Shown one piece after another: positions 33,412 to 43,796 of a stretch of DNA of 64,000 bases. Under the pieces are notes generated by a model, which saw only the letters and a list, made by a program, of their open reading frames with translations, did not search any database and was not told the origin of the DNA. Source of the DNA: Pogonophryne albipinna (Eukaryota > Chordata > Actinopteri > Perciformes > Artedidraconidae); NCBI GenBank assembly GCA_028583405.1, contig CM053249.1, positions 41,879,499 through 41,943,498 on the forward strand. The letters are read 5' to 3'. Every line of letters starts with the position of its first letter. Position 1 is the first letter of the stretch. Both the position numbers and the translations under genes were made by a program.

Positions 33412-34641
33412 GCAAGGCAAGGCAAGTTTATTCATACAGCACACGGCAACCCAACGTACTTCATAAAATAAAATAAAAGACATTTAAGAATAAATACAGT
33501 GGAAGCACATTATAAAAAGGCATTTAAAAATAGGCATTTTAAAAAGCAAAGATAATAAAATAAACACAACAGGTATAAAATACATGGATAAAAGCCAAAC
33601 TGCAGTTTGAATTTGAACTACTCATCCAAATGCAGCGTCAATCTGGATTTAAAACTATTAACAGTTGCAGCTGATCTGCAGGATTTAGGGAGTTTGTTCC
33701 AGATGGTCGGGGCATCAAAACTAAATGCTGCTTCTCCATGTTTAGTTCTGACTTTTGTAACAGAGAGCAGACCCGTCCCAGAAGACCTGAGACTCCTGGA
33801 TGATTCATACTTTTTCAGGAGATCGTTAATATAATTTGGTCCTAAACCATTTAGTGCTTTAAAAACCAGAAATAGTACTTTAAAATCAATTCTTTGGCCG
33901 ACTGGAAGCCAGTGTAAAGACTTCAGAACTGGACTGATGTGATCCACTCTTTTAGTGTCAGTGAGGACACGAGCAGCAGCGTTCTGAATCAACTGAAGCT
34001 TACTGATAGATTTTTTTGTGAGACCTGTGAATACATTATTGCAGTAGTCAAGTCTACTGAAAATAAAAGCATGGACACGTCTTTCTAAATCCTGTTGTGA
34101 CATTAGTCTTTTAATCCTAGATATGTTCAGTATGCAGACCTAATGACTGTTGTAATGTGGCTGTTGAGATTCAGGTCTGAGTCCATCACTACACCCAGAT
34201 TTCTAGCTTTATTCGTTGTTTTGAAGTCTGCCGACTGAAGGTCTGCGATGATTTTTAATCGTTCCTCCTTTGCTCCAAAAACAATAATCTCAGTTTTCTG
34301 TTTATTCAATTGGAGAAAGTTCTGAGGCATCCAGTCATTGATTTGCTCAATGTTGTCATCGGAGAATAGTCTCCTGGTGACATGACTGGTTTTTATAAAT
34401 CTGGGTGTCAACTGCATAGATATGATAGCTTAGGTCGTTGTTTTTCATAATTTCGGCCAGTGGTAGCATACAAAGCAGAGGTCCTAAGATGGAGCCTTGA
34501 GGAACACTGCATGTCATATTTGTCAACGCTGATGTGTAGTTGCCTCTAGAGATAACGTTTTTTCTGTCCTTTAAGTAGGAATCAAACCAATTTAGGACTG
34601 TTGCCGAAAGTACCACCCAGTTTTCTAGTCGGTCTAGCAAT
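33412..34641 (-). mobile_element. 5'-truncated L2 LINE, relative of 5273-13892
   Basis: It starts with the same AGGCAAGGCAAGGCAAG 3' pentamer tail and aligns throughout with 5273-6540. It stops abruptly at the codons for LLDRLENWV, a typical 5' truncation. Confidence 0.9.
33618..34640 (-). pseudogene. L2 reverse transcriptase C-terminal half, frameshifted
   Basis: Three overlapping frames cover it: 34356-34640 (MLDRLENWVVLSATVLNWFD, then TCSVPQGSILGPLL), 34127-34417 (EQINDWMPQNFLQLNKQKTE), and 33618-34103 (SRLDYCNNVFTGLTKKSISK, SLHWLPVGQRIDFKVLF). The catalytic Asp pair region reads HIYAVDTQIY, so the usual YADD has become YAVD. With the frameshifts the protein is dead. Everything upstream of LDRLENW was never copied. 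Confidence 0.85.
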
Positions 34642-34897
34642 ATAGAATAGAATCATTTAATGTCATTATACATGTACAATGAAAGAAGAAAAGCTTCCCC
34701 CTTTTAAAAGGAGCCATCAAAACAAAAACAACACAACAAATACATGCAGCATACATACTTATGTAGGAATAAGGAATAAAGTGCAGTAATTATTTCCAGG
34801 GGTATACAAAGTAAAATGCAATAAATAATAATAGTAGGTATGCATTTATAATAATAATAATAATAATAATGATATATATGTATGTATATATATATAT

Positions 34898-36149
34898 TTA
34901 CAGAGTCACGTTTATTGCACATGGAGGATGATTAAGGGGTATGAGTGTCAGGAGTTTAGTGCAATGATGCCTGTTTTTGGATTTTATACACCTTCGGCAG
35001 GCGCCGGTTGAACAGGTGAAAGCCGGGGTGTGAGCTGTCCTTGACAATGTTTTTGCTTTACTGAGGCAACAGGAGGTGTAAATGTCCATCAGGGAGGGGA
35101 GAGGGCAGCCGATGATCCTCTGTGCTGCTTTTACGACTCTCTGAAGCCTCATCCTGTCGGCCTCAGTGCAGCTGGCGTACCACACTGTGATGCAGTATGT
35201 CAATAGTTTCTCGATGGTAGAGCGGTAGAAGGTCACCAGCAGCTTAGTGGCCAAGTTGTTCTTCACCCTCAGGAAGTGCAGACGTTGCTGGGCCTTCTTG
35301 ATGACAGCTGTGGTGTTGTCCTTCCAGGAGAGGTTGTTGGTGATGAGGACGCCGAGGAATTTGAAGATGTGGACCCTCTCCACACACTCACCGTTAATGT
35401 CGAGGGGAGCGAGGTCGGTAGTATTACTCCTGAAGTCTACAATGATCTCTTTGGTTTTTGTGGGGTTCAGTGCCAGGTTGTTCACTGAACACCACGCTGA
35501 GAGCTTCAGTACCTCACTCCTGTAGGCCGACTCGTCTCCTCCTGAGATAAGCCCCACCACAGTGGTGTCGTCAGCAAACTTGACGATGATGTTCTCTGGG
35601 TGGGCTGGACTGCAGTCGTGGGTGTAGAGCGAGTACAGGAGAGGGCTCAGCACACAGCCCTGATGAGAGCCGGTGCTGAGAGTGCGGGTGGAGGAGTGAT
35701 GGGGGCCAAGTCTCACACGCTGGGGGCGGTTAGTGAGGAAATCTTTGATCCAGGAACAGGTGGGTGGGGGAAAGCCTAGGTTTGACAGTTTGCAAACTAG
35801 AATGTCCGGGATGATTGTGTTGAACGCTGAGCTGTAGTCAATAAAGAGCAATCTGACGTAGCTCCCACGATGCTCCAGGTGTCTCAGTGCAGAGTGAAGA
35901 GCTATGGCTATGGCGTCTTCAGTGGATCTATTTGCTCTGTGCAAACTGGTGTGGGTCGAGGGTGGGGGGAAGGCAGGCCTTTATGTAATGTAACACCAGC
36001 CTCTCAAAACACTTCATGATCACAGGTGTGAGTGCAATGGGGCGGTAGTCATTAAGGCTATCAGTGGTTGCTTTCTTTGGAACAGGGATGATAGTGGCAG
36101 TTTTAAAGAGCCTGTGACACGAGTTTCCCCCATCATCCAAACCCATCAA
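34898..36149 (-). pseudogene. LINE-B reverse transcriptase
   Basis: The upstream frame (to 36149) reads [20 protein letters not shown], then [20 protein letters not shown]. After one frame change near 35940, a 348-residue frame continues with [18 protein letters not shown] (first catalytic Asp), [19 protein letters not shown] and [14 protein letters not shown] with the FADD pair intact. [20 protein letters not shown] then leads into the C-terminal Cys-rich tail. It is the polymerase of the element. The frameshift and the split upstream gene make it inactive, although the RT core is open. Confidence 0.85.
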
Positions 36150-36358
36150 TTTGAGTAAATATTGTCCCCTTGAAAACCGTTACTGAACTGATTTTGGATA
36201 TTTGTACTTTGATAACCATTAATTTGCCCTTCAATGTTGACCATTTTCTGGATCTTCTCGGGGATTCTTCAAGTCCCGCCAAATTATGTGTGACGTCATT
36301 GCGGGCACAGCGCTCCAGCTGCACCGTTCAGGATCCCAGCATCTGCATGTAAACGCAC

Positions 36359-36480
36359 GATGGCGCACACAGCAGCAAGCTCAGACAGCGATGACAGTTT
36401 CATTTTGAACGTGTCTGAGAGCTCATATGAGGCTGAAGGATCGGTTTATGTTGTATCTGTTAGAAGTTTAGGAATTAGGT
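36359..36480 (+). CDS. acidic N-terminal exon-like frame in the piggyBac-like element
   Basis: The ATG at 36359 (context ACGATGGCG) opens MAHTAASSDSDDSFILNVSE, then SSYEAEGSVYVVSVRSLGI, and stops near 36478. A Ser/Asp-rich start of this type is common as the first exon of fish TE proteins and of piggyBac-family proteins. No further domain is present, and GTGCG near 36479 could be a splice donor. Function unknown. Confidence 0.35.
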
Positions 36481-36607
36481 GCGTCAATATGGGCGATCAT
36501 ACGGTCATGTAGCCAGTGGTGGAATGGGACTAAAAATCATCCCGGGACTCTCGACCGGCCCACTTCGGTACCGCTAGTAAATTGTCAACGGGGGGAGTGG
36601 GGGATGT

Positions 36608-38066
36608 CAGGGGCGGCGGGTGCTGTAGGCTAGGGAAGGCTAAGCCTTCCCAAATATTTGTGTCACTGCATCCTGGTAAAATACAAATATAATGTATAAT
36701 GTCTGTGTCTTTGACCTTAGCGCTGCTAGCCAGCTGTGCCCTGTACTACGAAGCCAGTTCAACATACCCTGGATATGTTTGAGTAACAAACAAACTAACA
36801 ACAACAAACTAACAAACGAGATCTCGCTAAGGGGTCCTACGACGCTGGTTATCAACTCGGTAAATCAAGCCAGGGTTTCTCTCACCAGCTGAGAGCGCGT
36901 TCACGTCTAACCCCCTAATCCCACCAGGAGCGTCTGCGCTGCGCTGCGGCTGCGGCGTTTTTAGCGATCGCGGCCACTCTATTCAATGGGTGCTATTCCA
37001 CCAGACCCGCTGCGCTGCGCTGCGCCGCGGCTCGAAGCGTCGCAGAAGCTCCTCGCCGCAAGAAATTTCTAAAATATAGGATGAATCCTATTTTTGACGC
37101 AGCGCAGCGCAGGCAGGAAGTGATGAAAATCACCTTGTTGTCTCCTTTGCTGGTTGAGGGGGTGCACCCAAAACCGGCTCCTTCTCCTCCCCCCACCCCG
37201 TAGTCTTTCAAGTAGGAGAATACATGCCAGCGTTCTCCTCCGGTTTACAGGCACTGTAAATTATATATATATAGAATAATTATGATGATGAATGCATATT
37301 TGTTTACCACTAAAATACAGCAACACATCTTTGATTCATGTCGTTTATAACTGGAATATTACAATTATTATTAACTGTGTCTGTAGTCTACAACCCAACA
37401 ACATAGGAAATAACAACAATAAACACGATTTAAACAGACACAAACATAAACCATTTAACTACGTAGCCTACTTACTTGTAGAAGTACAAATGTCCAGGAA
37501 ATATTCCAAAATCAACAACAACTGCGAGGCTGCACACACGATGCTCCGCTTCCGCAACGTTTTGAAACGCGCCTGGTGGGTTATGACGCAGGAGGAGGTC
37601 GCAGGAGGAGGTCGCAGCGCGGCGCAGCCGCAGCGCAGACGCTTCCGGTGGGATCAGGGGGTAAGACACGAGTGGATCTGACTTTAATTACATTTGACTT
37701 GAGTGTTTCGTCAACATAATGTGTTGCTTAAAATAATACTTCTGCATACAGTATGTGACACTGTAAGTGTTGCACGGCTAGATACGGCTGGAGAAGCTGA
37801 CTCAGATAAGGAAATATATGATATATTATGATATTATATGATCGATGATCTGATTGATGATGTAATATGAATGATAAGTGCGACACGTCGGCGTCTTCTC
37901 TGCATACGGCAGTTTAAACTGTATTTCCTTTATCCTGTAATATAACTTGAGAGATTTAAACTCCGCACACTGAGTTGATCTCTTTTCTATAGACGCCGGA
38001 GGCGGGCAGCGTCAGGTAAAAAAAGTTATTTAGCCTTCCCAAAGCTGAGCCTCACGCGCCGCCTAT
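36608..38066. mobile_element. hAT-like element, 8-bp duplication GGGGATGT
   Basis: GGGGATGT stands at 36600-36607 and 38067-38074. The element starts CAGGGGCGGCGGGTGCTGTA and ends CTCACGCGCCGCCTAT, partly inverted ends. Its surroundings (ACCGGCCCACTTCGGTACCG at about 36553, ACCGGCCCACTTTGGTACCG at 38090) look like an older element with CAGTGG/CCACTG ends (about 36516-38145). Non-coding. Confidence 0.7.
36911..37661. mobile_element. GC-rich Harbinger-like MITE, TAA duplication
   Basis: It starts CCCCCTAATCCCACCAGGAG and ends TTCCGGTGGGATCAGGGGG, strongly inverted. TAA flanks it at 36908-36910 and 37662-37664. Subterminal GCGCTGCG repeats occur in both orientations. Non-coding, 751 bp. Confidence 0.8.
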
Positions 38067-38227
38067 GGGGATGTACTAGTGACTTATCAGACCGGCCCAC
38101 TTTGGTACCGGCCCATCGGGATTCGTCCCGATGGCCAGTCCGCCACTGCACCCAGCCCACGTAAACTGTCACCGGGGGGAGCCTCGCTGCGGGGAAACGG
38201 TGGACCTAGTGTCCCGATCGGAGTGGG

Positions 38228-38252
38228 AATAATAATAATAATAATAATAATC
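38228..38252. repeat. (AAT)n microsatellite
   Basis: AATAATAATAATAATAATAA, continued for a few more bases. Confidence 0.9.
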
Positions 38253-38319
38253 CGTGCATTTTATCCATTAATTTCCCCAACATTGTGGTAAAAAAAACAC
38301 ACGTTTAATCCATGTTGGT

Positions 38320-38640
38320 GTACTACAACTACAAAAAGCATCGGTTTGTTTTCTCATCAGGAAATGCAGACCGGCTCAAACAAACGATTTTTAATCATCA
38401 TCCTCACGATCATTTAATGTATCATATGTTCGCCGAATTGACATGAAAGCCCTAATAAATGTAGTTTCATCCACTTGAGTTTACAACTACAAAAATAATC
38501 GATTTGTTTTTATATCACATCCTACGGGAGGAAATTCAGCAGCTCTCACTACCGATTTGTAATCCTAATTTAATCATCATCTTCACCACGATCATTTATG
38601 TTTATGTTCGCCGAATTGACATGAAAGCACTGACAAATAT
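38320..38640. repeat. diverged tandem duplication, about 179-bp unit
   Basis: GTTCGCCGAATTGACATGAA occurs near 38428 and again near 38607. ACAACTACAAAAA and ATCATCATC blocks precede it both times. Confidence 0.75.
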
Positions 38641-38953
38641 GAATATACTGTAGTCAACTTCATTAAAACGTTATTAATGTGCCTAAACTCAGTAATTCAC
38701 CATTTCTACGCATGACAACACACTTTGTCCGTGTTTGGCTCTCTCACCGCACAGTGAAGCGTTCCCGCATTGACGTCACTTCCGGCTTCCCCCAAAACTT
38801 CAAAATGAGTCGAAGGAATTTCCCCGCGATGTTCGAAATTATTGATATTTATCGGAACGGTATCGCATCTTCTTTTTTAAACTGACGGTTCGAGATGACT
38901 AGTAGCCCAATATTTCATTGCACAACAGTTGTTGGGATGCTGTCACAGGCTCT

Positions 38954-40500
38954 TTAAGGCAAGGTGGGATAACAGCGAGTTTCAGGGAGAGATTAAACAT
39001 GCTGGTGAAGACCTGTGAGAGCTGGTTGGCACACGCTCTGAGCACCTTCCCAGGTACTCCATCTGGACCAGCAGCCTTCCTGAAGTTCACTGCTTTGAGC
39101 ACTAACGCTAGCGACACGTTTGAGTCCCCAGTTGCCGTGTCACACCCCCTGTAGTTGGTTATGTTCTTAATGCCCTGCCACACCTGCCTAGGGTTGTTGC
39201 TTGTGAGGTGGTCCTCAATCCTTTTTTTGTAGTCTGTCTTGGCTTTTGTAATTCCTCTCTTCAGGTCGGCTCGAGCAGCATTATAGAGAGCTCTGTCCCC
39301 TGACCTGAAGGCTGAGTCTCGGGCCTTGAGCAGCATGCGGACCCGGCCATTCATCCAGGGTTTCTGGTTTGGGACAACCCTGATGCTTTTTACCATAGTG
39401 ACGTTGTCGATACAGTATTTAATGTAGGACAGTACCGTCTCTGTGTAGGTTGCCAGGTCCTGGTGTTCAAATACATCCCACTGGGTATGTTCAAAGCAGT
39501 CCTGAAGCTGAGCAAGTGCATCCTCAGGCCAGGTTGTAACAGACTTTCTTGTTGGACTTGTTCTCCGTCTAAGGGGGGTGTATGCAGCGGTCAGTAGCAG
39601 GGTGATATGATCTGACAGGCCTAGGTGGGGGAGAGGTATGGCTCTCTAGGCGTGCTTGATGTTGGAGTACACATGATCAAGAGTGTTTTTCCCTCTGGTC
39701 GGACACTTGACATGCTGGTAGAATTTAGGCAGGACAGATTTTAGGTTGGCCTTATTGAAATCTCCTGCAGCAATGTGAACGCCATCGGGGTGAGCCTGCT
39801 GTTGGTGGTTGATGGTGTTTAGCAGGAGGGAGATTGCAGTGTTGACGTTAGCTTGTGGTGGTATATACACAGCCGTAACAATCACTACAGTTAGCTCTCT
39901 AGGTAGAAAGAACGGGCAGAATTTAACGGACATGAACTCCAGTTCAGGAGAGCAGTGATGGTCAATGATGATGCCATTATTACACCAGTTGTTATGTACG
40001 TACATACAGAGACCCCCCCCTCGGCTCTTACCAGAGTCCTTGTTTCTGTCCCAGCGGAGTAGTGTGCGGCCTGCTAGTGAAGCCAGGTCTCAGTGATTAC
40101 AAGTAAACAACAGTCACGAACGTAGCTGTTTCCGGCAAGTTGTAATTCCAGATCGTTTGTTTTGTACACTATGGACCTGGAGTTGGTGAGGTACATACTC
40201 GGCAGGGGAGGTTTGTGTGGCTGATTCCTTAGCCTCAACAGGAGACCGGACCGGCAGCCCCGCTTTTGCTTCCTCTCTTTCCGCCGTCTACGATGCCTGC
40301 CTGGCCCGACAACAATCCACGGGGATCCCGGCAATCTCGCTACCTCGTCTGGGATGTTGTGATCGCGTTGGAATTCCCTAAGAATGGAAAGCTTGTGTTG
40401 GAAACCAATATCCAGTAGTTCCTGGCAATTGTAGCGTATGTTCTCATAAGCGAACGCAGTCATATTACATATATAAACACACAGTAAATAGCACAAGAAG
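38954..40500 (-). pseudogene. LINE-B endonuclease and spacer region
   Basis: On the minus strand, 40074-40500 encodes a basic start (GRHRRRRKERKQKRGCRSGL) and the first endonuclease block (LVITETWLH). Then 39646-40005 carries HHCSPELEFMSVKF, AVYIPPQANVN, and the catalytic AAGDFNKANL with TRGKNTLDHVYSN. 38899-39396 encodes the linker QKPWMNGRVRMLLKARDSAF to FRKAAGPDGVPGKVLRACAN that precedes RT. Frames change between these blocks. It is the target-nicking part of LINE-B and is inactive here. The last 20 or so codons of the 38899 frame belong to the piggyBac-like insert. Confidence 0.8.
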
Positions 40501-41219
40501 GGAGAGCCATGAGTGGCTGCAACCATGCGCGCCACCATCTTGGAAGAGGATCTAGCCATAGTGGAAAAACTGTTCTTTAGTCGGGTGGTATTCGACCTCA
40601 GGCTGCGGAACCTCCTCCCTGAAGGCATGAGGGTAAAGAGGAAGGTGGAAGGGTGGGTGGGGTCACCAGCAATGCTGAGTGCTCTGCGGGTGAGGCAGGT
40701 GTTGTAAATGTCCAGGAGTGATGGGAGTGAGGCACCGATGATCTAGGGCTGGGCGATTTGGCCAAAAAATAAAATCTCGATTTTTTCTAACTAATGGACA
40801 ATTTTCGATTTAAACCTCGATTTTTTTTCTAAACAAACCAGAAATTTAAATACATATTTTCTTTATTAACACAATACAAATAAATGAGATTACCAAGTAG
40901 TCTAGGCCTATGTGAACAAATCAGTTGTTCAAGAATAAAAAAAATATAATAAAAACAGCACCACGGCACTTGGCTGTCATTAATGTGCAAAGATTTTTTT
41001 TAAATCAAACTGAAAAAAAAATCTCTTTTAGGCCATCCCTGAAAAAACTTGTAAAATGAAATACAACAAATAATAAATAATGAAATGAATAATAAAAAAA
41101 TACCCTCAAACAAAATAACATCCCTTTAACTTTCTAGGAAGTTGTCTACAGGTTTTTCGCGAGGAAGACAAGCCTGTCTACTGCCTCTGGCTTGAGGCAT
41201 GCTCTTTGGCATGTTAATG

Positions 41220-41429
41220 TTACCCCCCGTACTGAAAACCCTCTCCGAAGGGGCACTTGTGGCAGGAATGGAGATATTTCTTGGCCAGATTACTCAGTCT
41301 TGGGAAGTTAGCTTCATGTAGCTTCCACCACTGCAGTGGGTCTGTATCAGGGTCTGTCTCAGACGACAACAAATAGGATGACAGCTCAGCTTCAATTTTG
41401 TCCTGCTCTGACTGGGAGGTAGACGACAC
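41220..41429 (-). pseudogene. hAT C-terminal remnant, copy B
   Basis: It reads DPLQWWKLHEANFPRLSNLA and then the same frameshifted end SCHKCPFGEGFQYGG as copy A. The shared lesion shows that both copies descend from one defective parent. Confidence 0.75.
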
Positions 41430-42419
41430 TGTCAGGAGTGATGTGTCGGTCGCGAACGAGCCGGCTCAAAGAGCCGGCTCTTTTAAGTGAACGACGGGAA
41501 CCGGCTCTCGCCCGCGAACGAGCCGTTTTTTTGTTTTTTTTGCGGAGGGATCTAGATCGGCATGAAGGCACATTATGCAATGTGCACATTATCCCGCTTA
41601 TTACACATGGCCACATTCTCAACAAAGTAACGACATGACTCCCAATATTAATTGAAATGCTTTTATGGATTTAGAAAATGATTTTATTGATTTAAAAATA
41701 GTTTTATGTATTGATTTAAATTGACATGCATCCGCTCAGAAAAGTAGTCCGTTGTTACTGTTTGAACTAACGTAGCAACGGCAGGAACTGCTTCGATAGT
41801 GTTTTTGAGGAGCTTTTTGATTACAGATATGAAAACATCGTTGCTTGCTTTAAAAGTAGCACAATTCATTATGTCAAACCTTGGAAAGTATCTAGATATC
41901 CCTGCCCTAATGCCAAAGTAACTGCACACTGAATATGTGTCGCCGTTTGATGTCTATGTCTGGACCGCTGCGTAAAAAGGAGGGTTTCTGCCCCATTACT
42001 TCTCTTCTTACTTCTATAAGAATAAAACACGGAGGACGGAGATCTCTTTTTGTCCCCCTCTTCTGACAGCCCAGCAGCTGATCTCAGAGCACGCTCCCCT
42101 CTCCTGCAGGGGGGCGTGGTCAGCTGCAGCTCACAGAATCAGCCCCCTGCAAAAACAGCGCTGGAAAGAGCAAATGGAGCGAAATGAGGCATGGCTAAAA
42201 TGCAGGATCTTTTTGGTATTTTGAAAAAAAATATATATTTATATACTTTATATAGGTCGATACAGTAGCCCCTTTTTTTTAAATAGTTTTTATAGGTGTT
42301 GCTATCTGTTTTGTGTAGCGTGGTTCTACAAGCAAGTCAATGCATTCATTGGGTGGTATCAGAGAGTTACACGGTCTGTAAATGCAATGAAAACAATTGG
42401 CCACAGCAAATCATTTATA

Positions 42420-42668
42420 TTAAACATGTAATTTTGACTTTACTACAAAGGATGTATTGAATAATTTAAGTGATATATGTGTACACAGAGCTGCAGATCG
42501 GGTAGTCACAGGCAATGTGGCTGAGTTTTGTGCGCGTTCGGGAAAGTGAGAGAGTAAGCTTCTACGGAGTCCCTTAAAGCAAAACAAATCTGCGGAGTCT
42601 AGAAATGTTTTTAAATCGCGATTTTTCGGTTCAGCCATTTCACAAACCGTAGGAAAGTAAAAATGCAA
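42420..42668 (-). pseudogene. N-terminal fragment of the hAT protein, copy B
   Basis: The same 82-residue frame as 10418-10666 (MAEPKNRDLKTFLDSADLFC). No recognised domain. Its conservation reflects recent common origin, not evident selection. Confidence 0.4.
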
Positions 42669-42712
42669 ATTAATCGTTAAAACCGAAAAAATCGCCCAGC
42701 CCTACGATGATC

Positions 42713-43796
42713 CTCTCAGCAGTGTTCACGATGCACTACAGGGTCTTGCGATTCGATGCTGTGCAGCTTCCGAACCACAGCGTGATGCAGCTGCTGAGGA
42801 TGCTCTCAATGGTGCCTTGCATGATGGGGGGGGAAGCTCCTGCTCTCTTCAGTTTTCGGACAAAGTAGAGGCGCTGCTGGGCTTTCTTGGTGATTGACGT
42901 GGTGTTGTTACTCCGGGAGAGGTCCCCGGTGATGTGCACCCCCAGGAATTTGGTGCAGCTCACCTGTTCCACAGCAGTACTTGCAATGGTCAGTGAGTGG
43001 GGGTGTTGCATGTCGTTTCTCCTGAAGTCGACGACAATCTCCTTTGTTTTCTCCACATTGAGAAAGAGATTGTTATCTATGCACCACGTGGCCAGCTGGT
43101 TCACCTCCCTCCTGTAGTGGGTTTCATCATTGTTGCTGATGAGACCCACCACGGTTGTGTCATCCGCAAACTTGATGAAGTGGTTGGAGCTGTGGGTGGG
43201 AGTGCAGTTGTGGGTCAGCAGGGTGAAGAGCAGGGGGCTGAGCACACATCCTTGGGGGTCCCCGTACTCAGTGTGATGGTGCCTGATGTGTTGTTGCTGA
43301 CCCGTACAGATTGGGGTGTGGCAGTGATGAAGTCCAGCAGCCAGTTGCAGAGAAAGGGGCTGAGGCCCAGGTTTGTTCATTTACAAACCAGCTGCTGGGG
43401 GATGATGGTGTTGAACGCTGAGCTAAAGTCTATGAACAGCATCCTAACATATGAGTTTTTTGTGTCCAGGTGGGTGAGGGCTTGGTGGATCGCTTCGCTC
43501 GGCATGCAAACTGAAATGGGTCCAGGGAGGGGAGATTTAATTTGCTCCATGACTAGCCTCTCAAAGCACTTCATGATGGTGGAAGTCAGCACTACGGGGC
43601 GATAGTCATTGAAGCAGGAAGGTGATGACTTCTTCGGGACAGGTATGATGGTGGTTACCTTGAAGCACGAGGGAACAACAGCCTGGGAGATGTTGAAGAT
43701 GTCTGTGAGCACATCTGTGAGCTCAGATGCGCAGTCCTTTAGCACACAACCAGGAATGTTGTCAGGCCAAGAAGCTTTCCGGGTGTTAATCCTCAT
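42713..43796 (-). pseudogene. LINE-A reverse transcriptase
   Basis: The frame 43377-43796 carries [40 protein letters not shown] and [20 protein letters not shown] with the first catalytic Asp. After a frame change near 43375, 42736-43380 carries [38 protein letters not shown] (FADD intact), TKFLGVHITGDLSRSNNT and GTIESILSSCITLWFGSC. One indel and the downstream hAT interrupt it. The element is of the same type as LINE-B but clearly a different subfamily. Confidence 0.85.

Larger units (their letters stand above)
36107..38953 (+). mobile_element. piggyBac-like element with TTAA duplication, heavily nested
   Basis: The left end AGAGCCTGTGACACGAG follows TTAA at 36103-36106. The right end GCTGTCACAGGCTCT precedes TTAA at 38954-38957. 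TTAA with short inverted ends is the piggyBac signature. It contains an acidic first-exon-like frame near 36359 and further nested elements at 36608-38066 and 36911-37661. No DDD transposase seen. Confidence 0.75.
34643..40555 (-). mobile_element. Rex1/CR1-like LINE (LINE-B), split by a piggyBac-like element
   Basis: Its 5' end on the minus strand lies near 40555, where CTATGGCTAGATCCTCTTCC begins abruptly in the tail of another LINE. Its 3' end is near 34643. Endonuclease, spacer and reverse-transcriptase segments follow in order, with 36107-38953 inserted between spacer and RT. The 3' region at 34704-34900 is rich in (TAA)n and (TATG)n. Confidence 0.8.
40744..42704 (-). mobile_element. hAT element copy B, inverted twin of 10382-12338, duplication CGATGATC
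   Basis: CGATGATC is perfect at 40736-40743 and 42705-42712. It starts TAGGGCTGGGCGATTTGGCC and is the reverse complement of copy A along all of its 1961 bp with few changes. Remnant frames match copy A: 42420-42668 identical in protein, 41220-41429 with one Lys/Arg change. It includes the GAGCCGGCTC palindrome (about 41455-41530). Confidence 0.9.
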
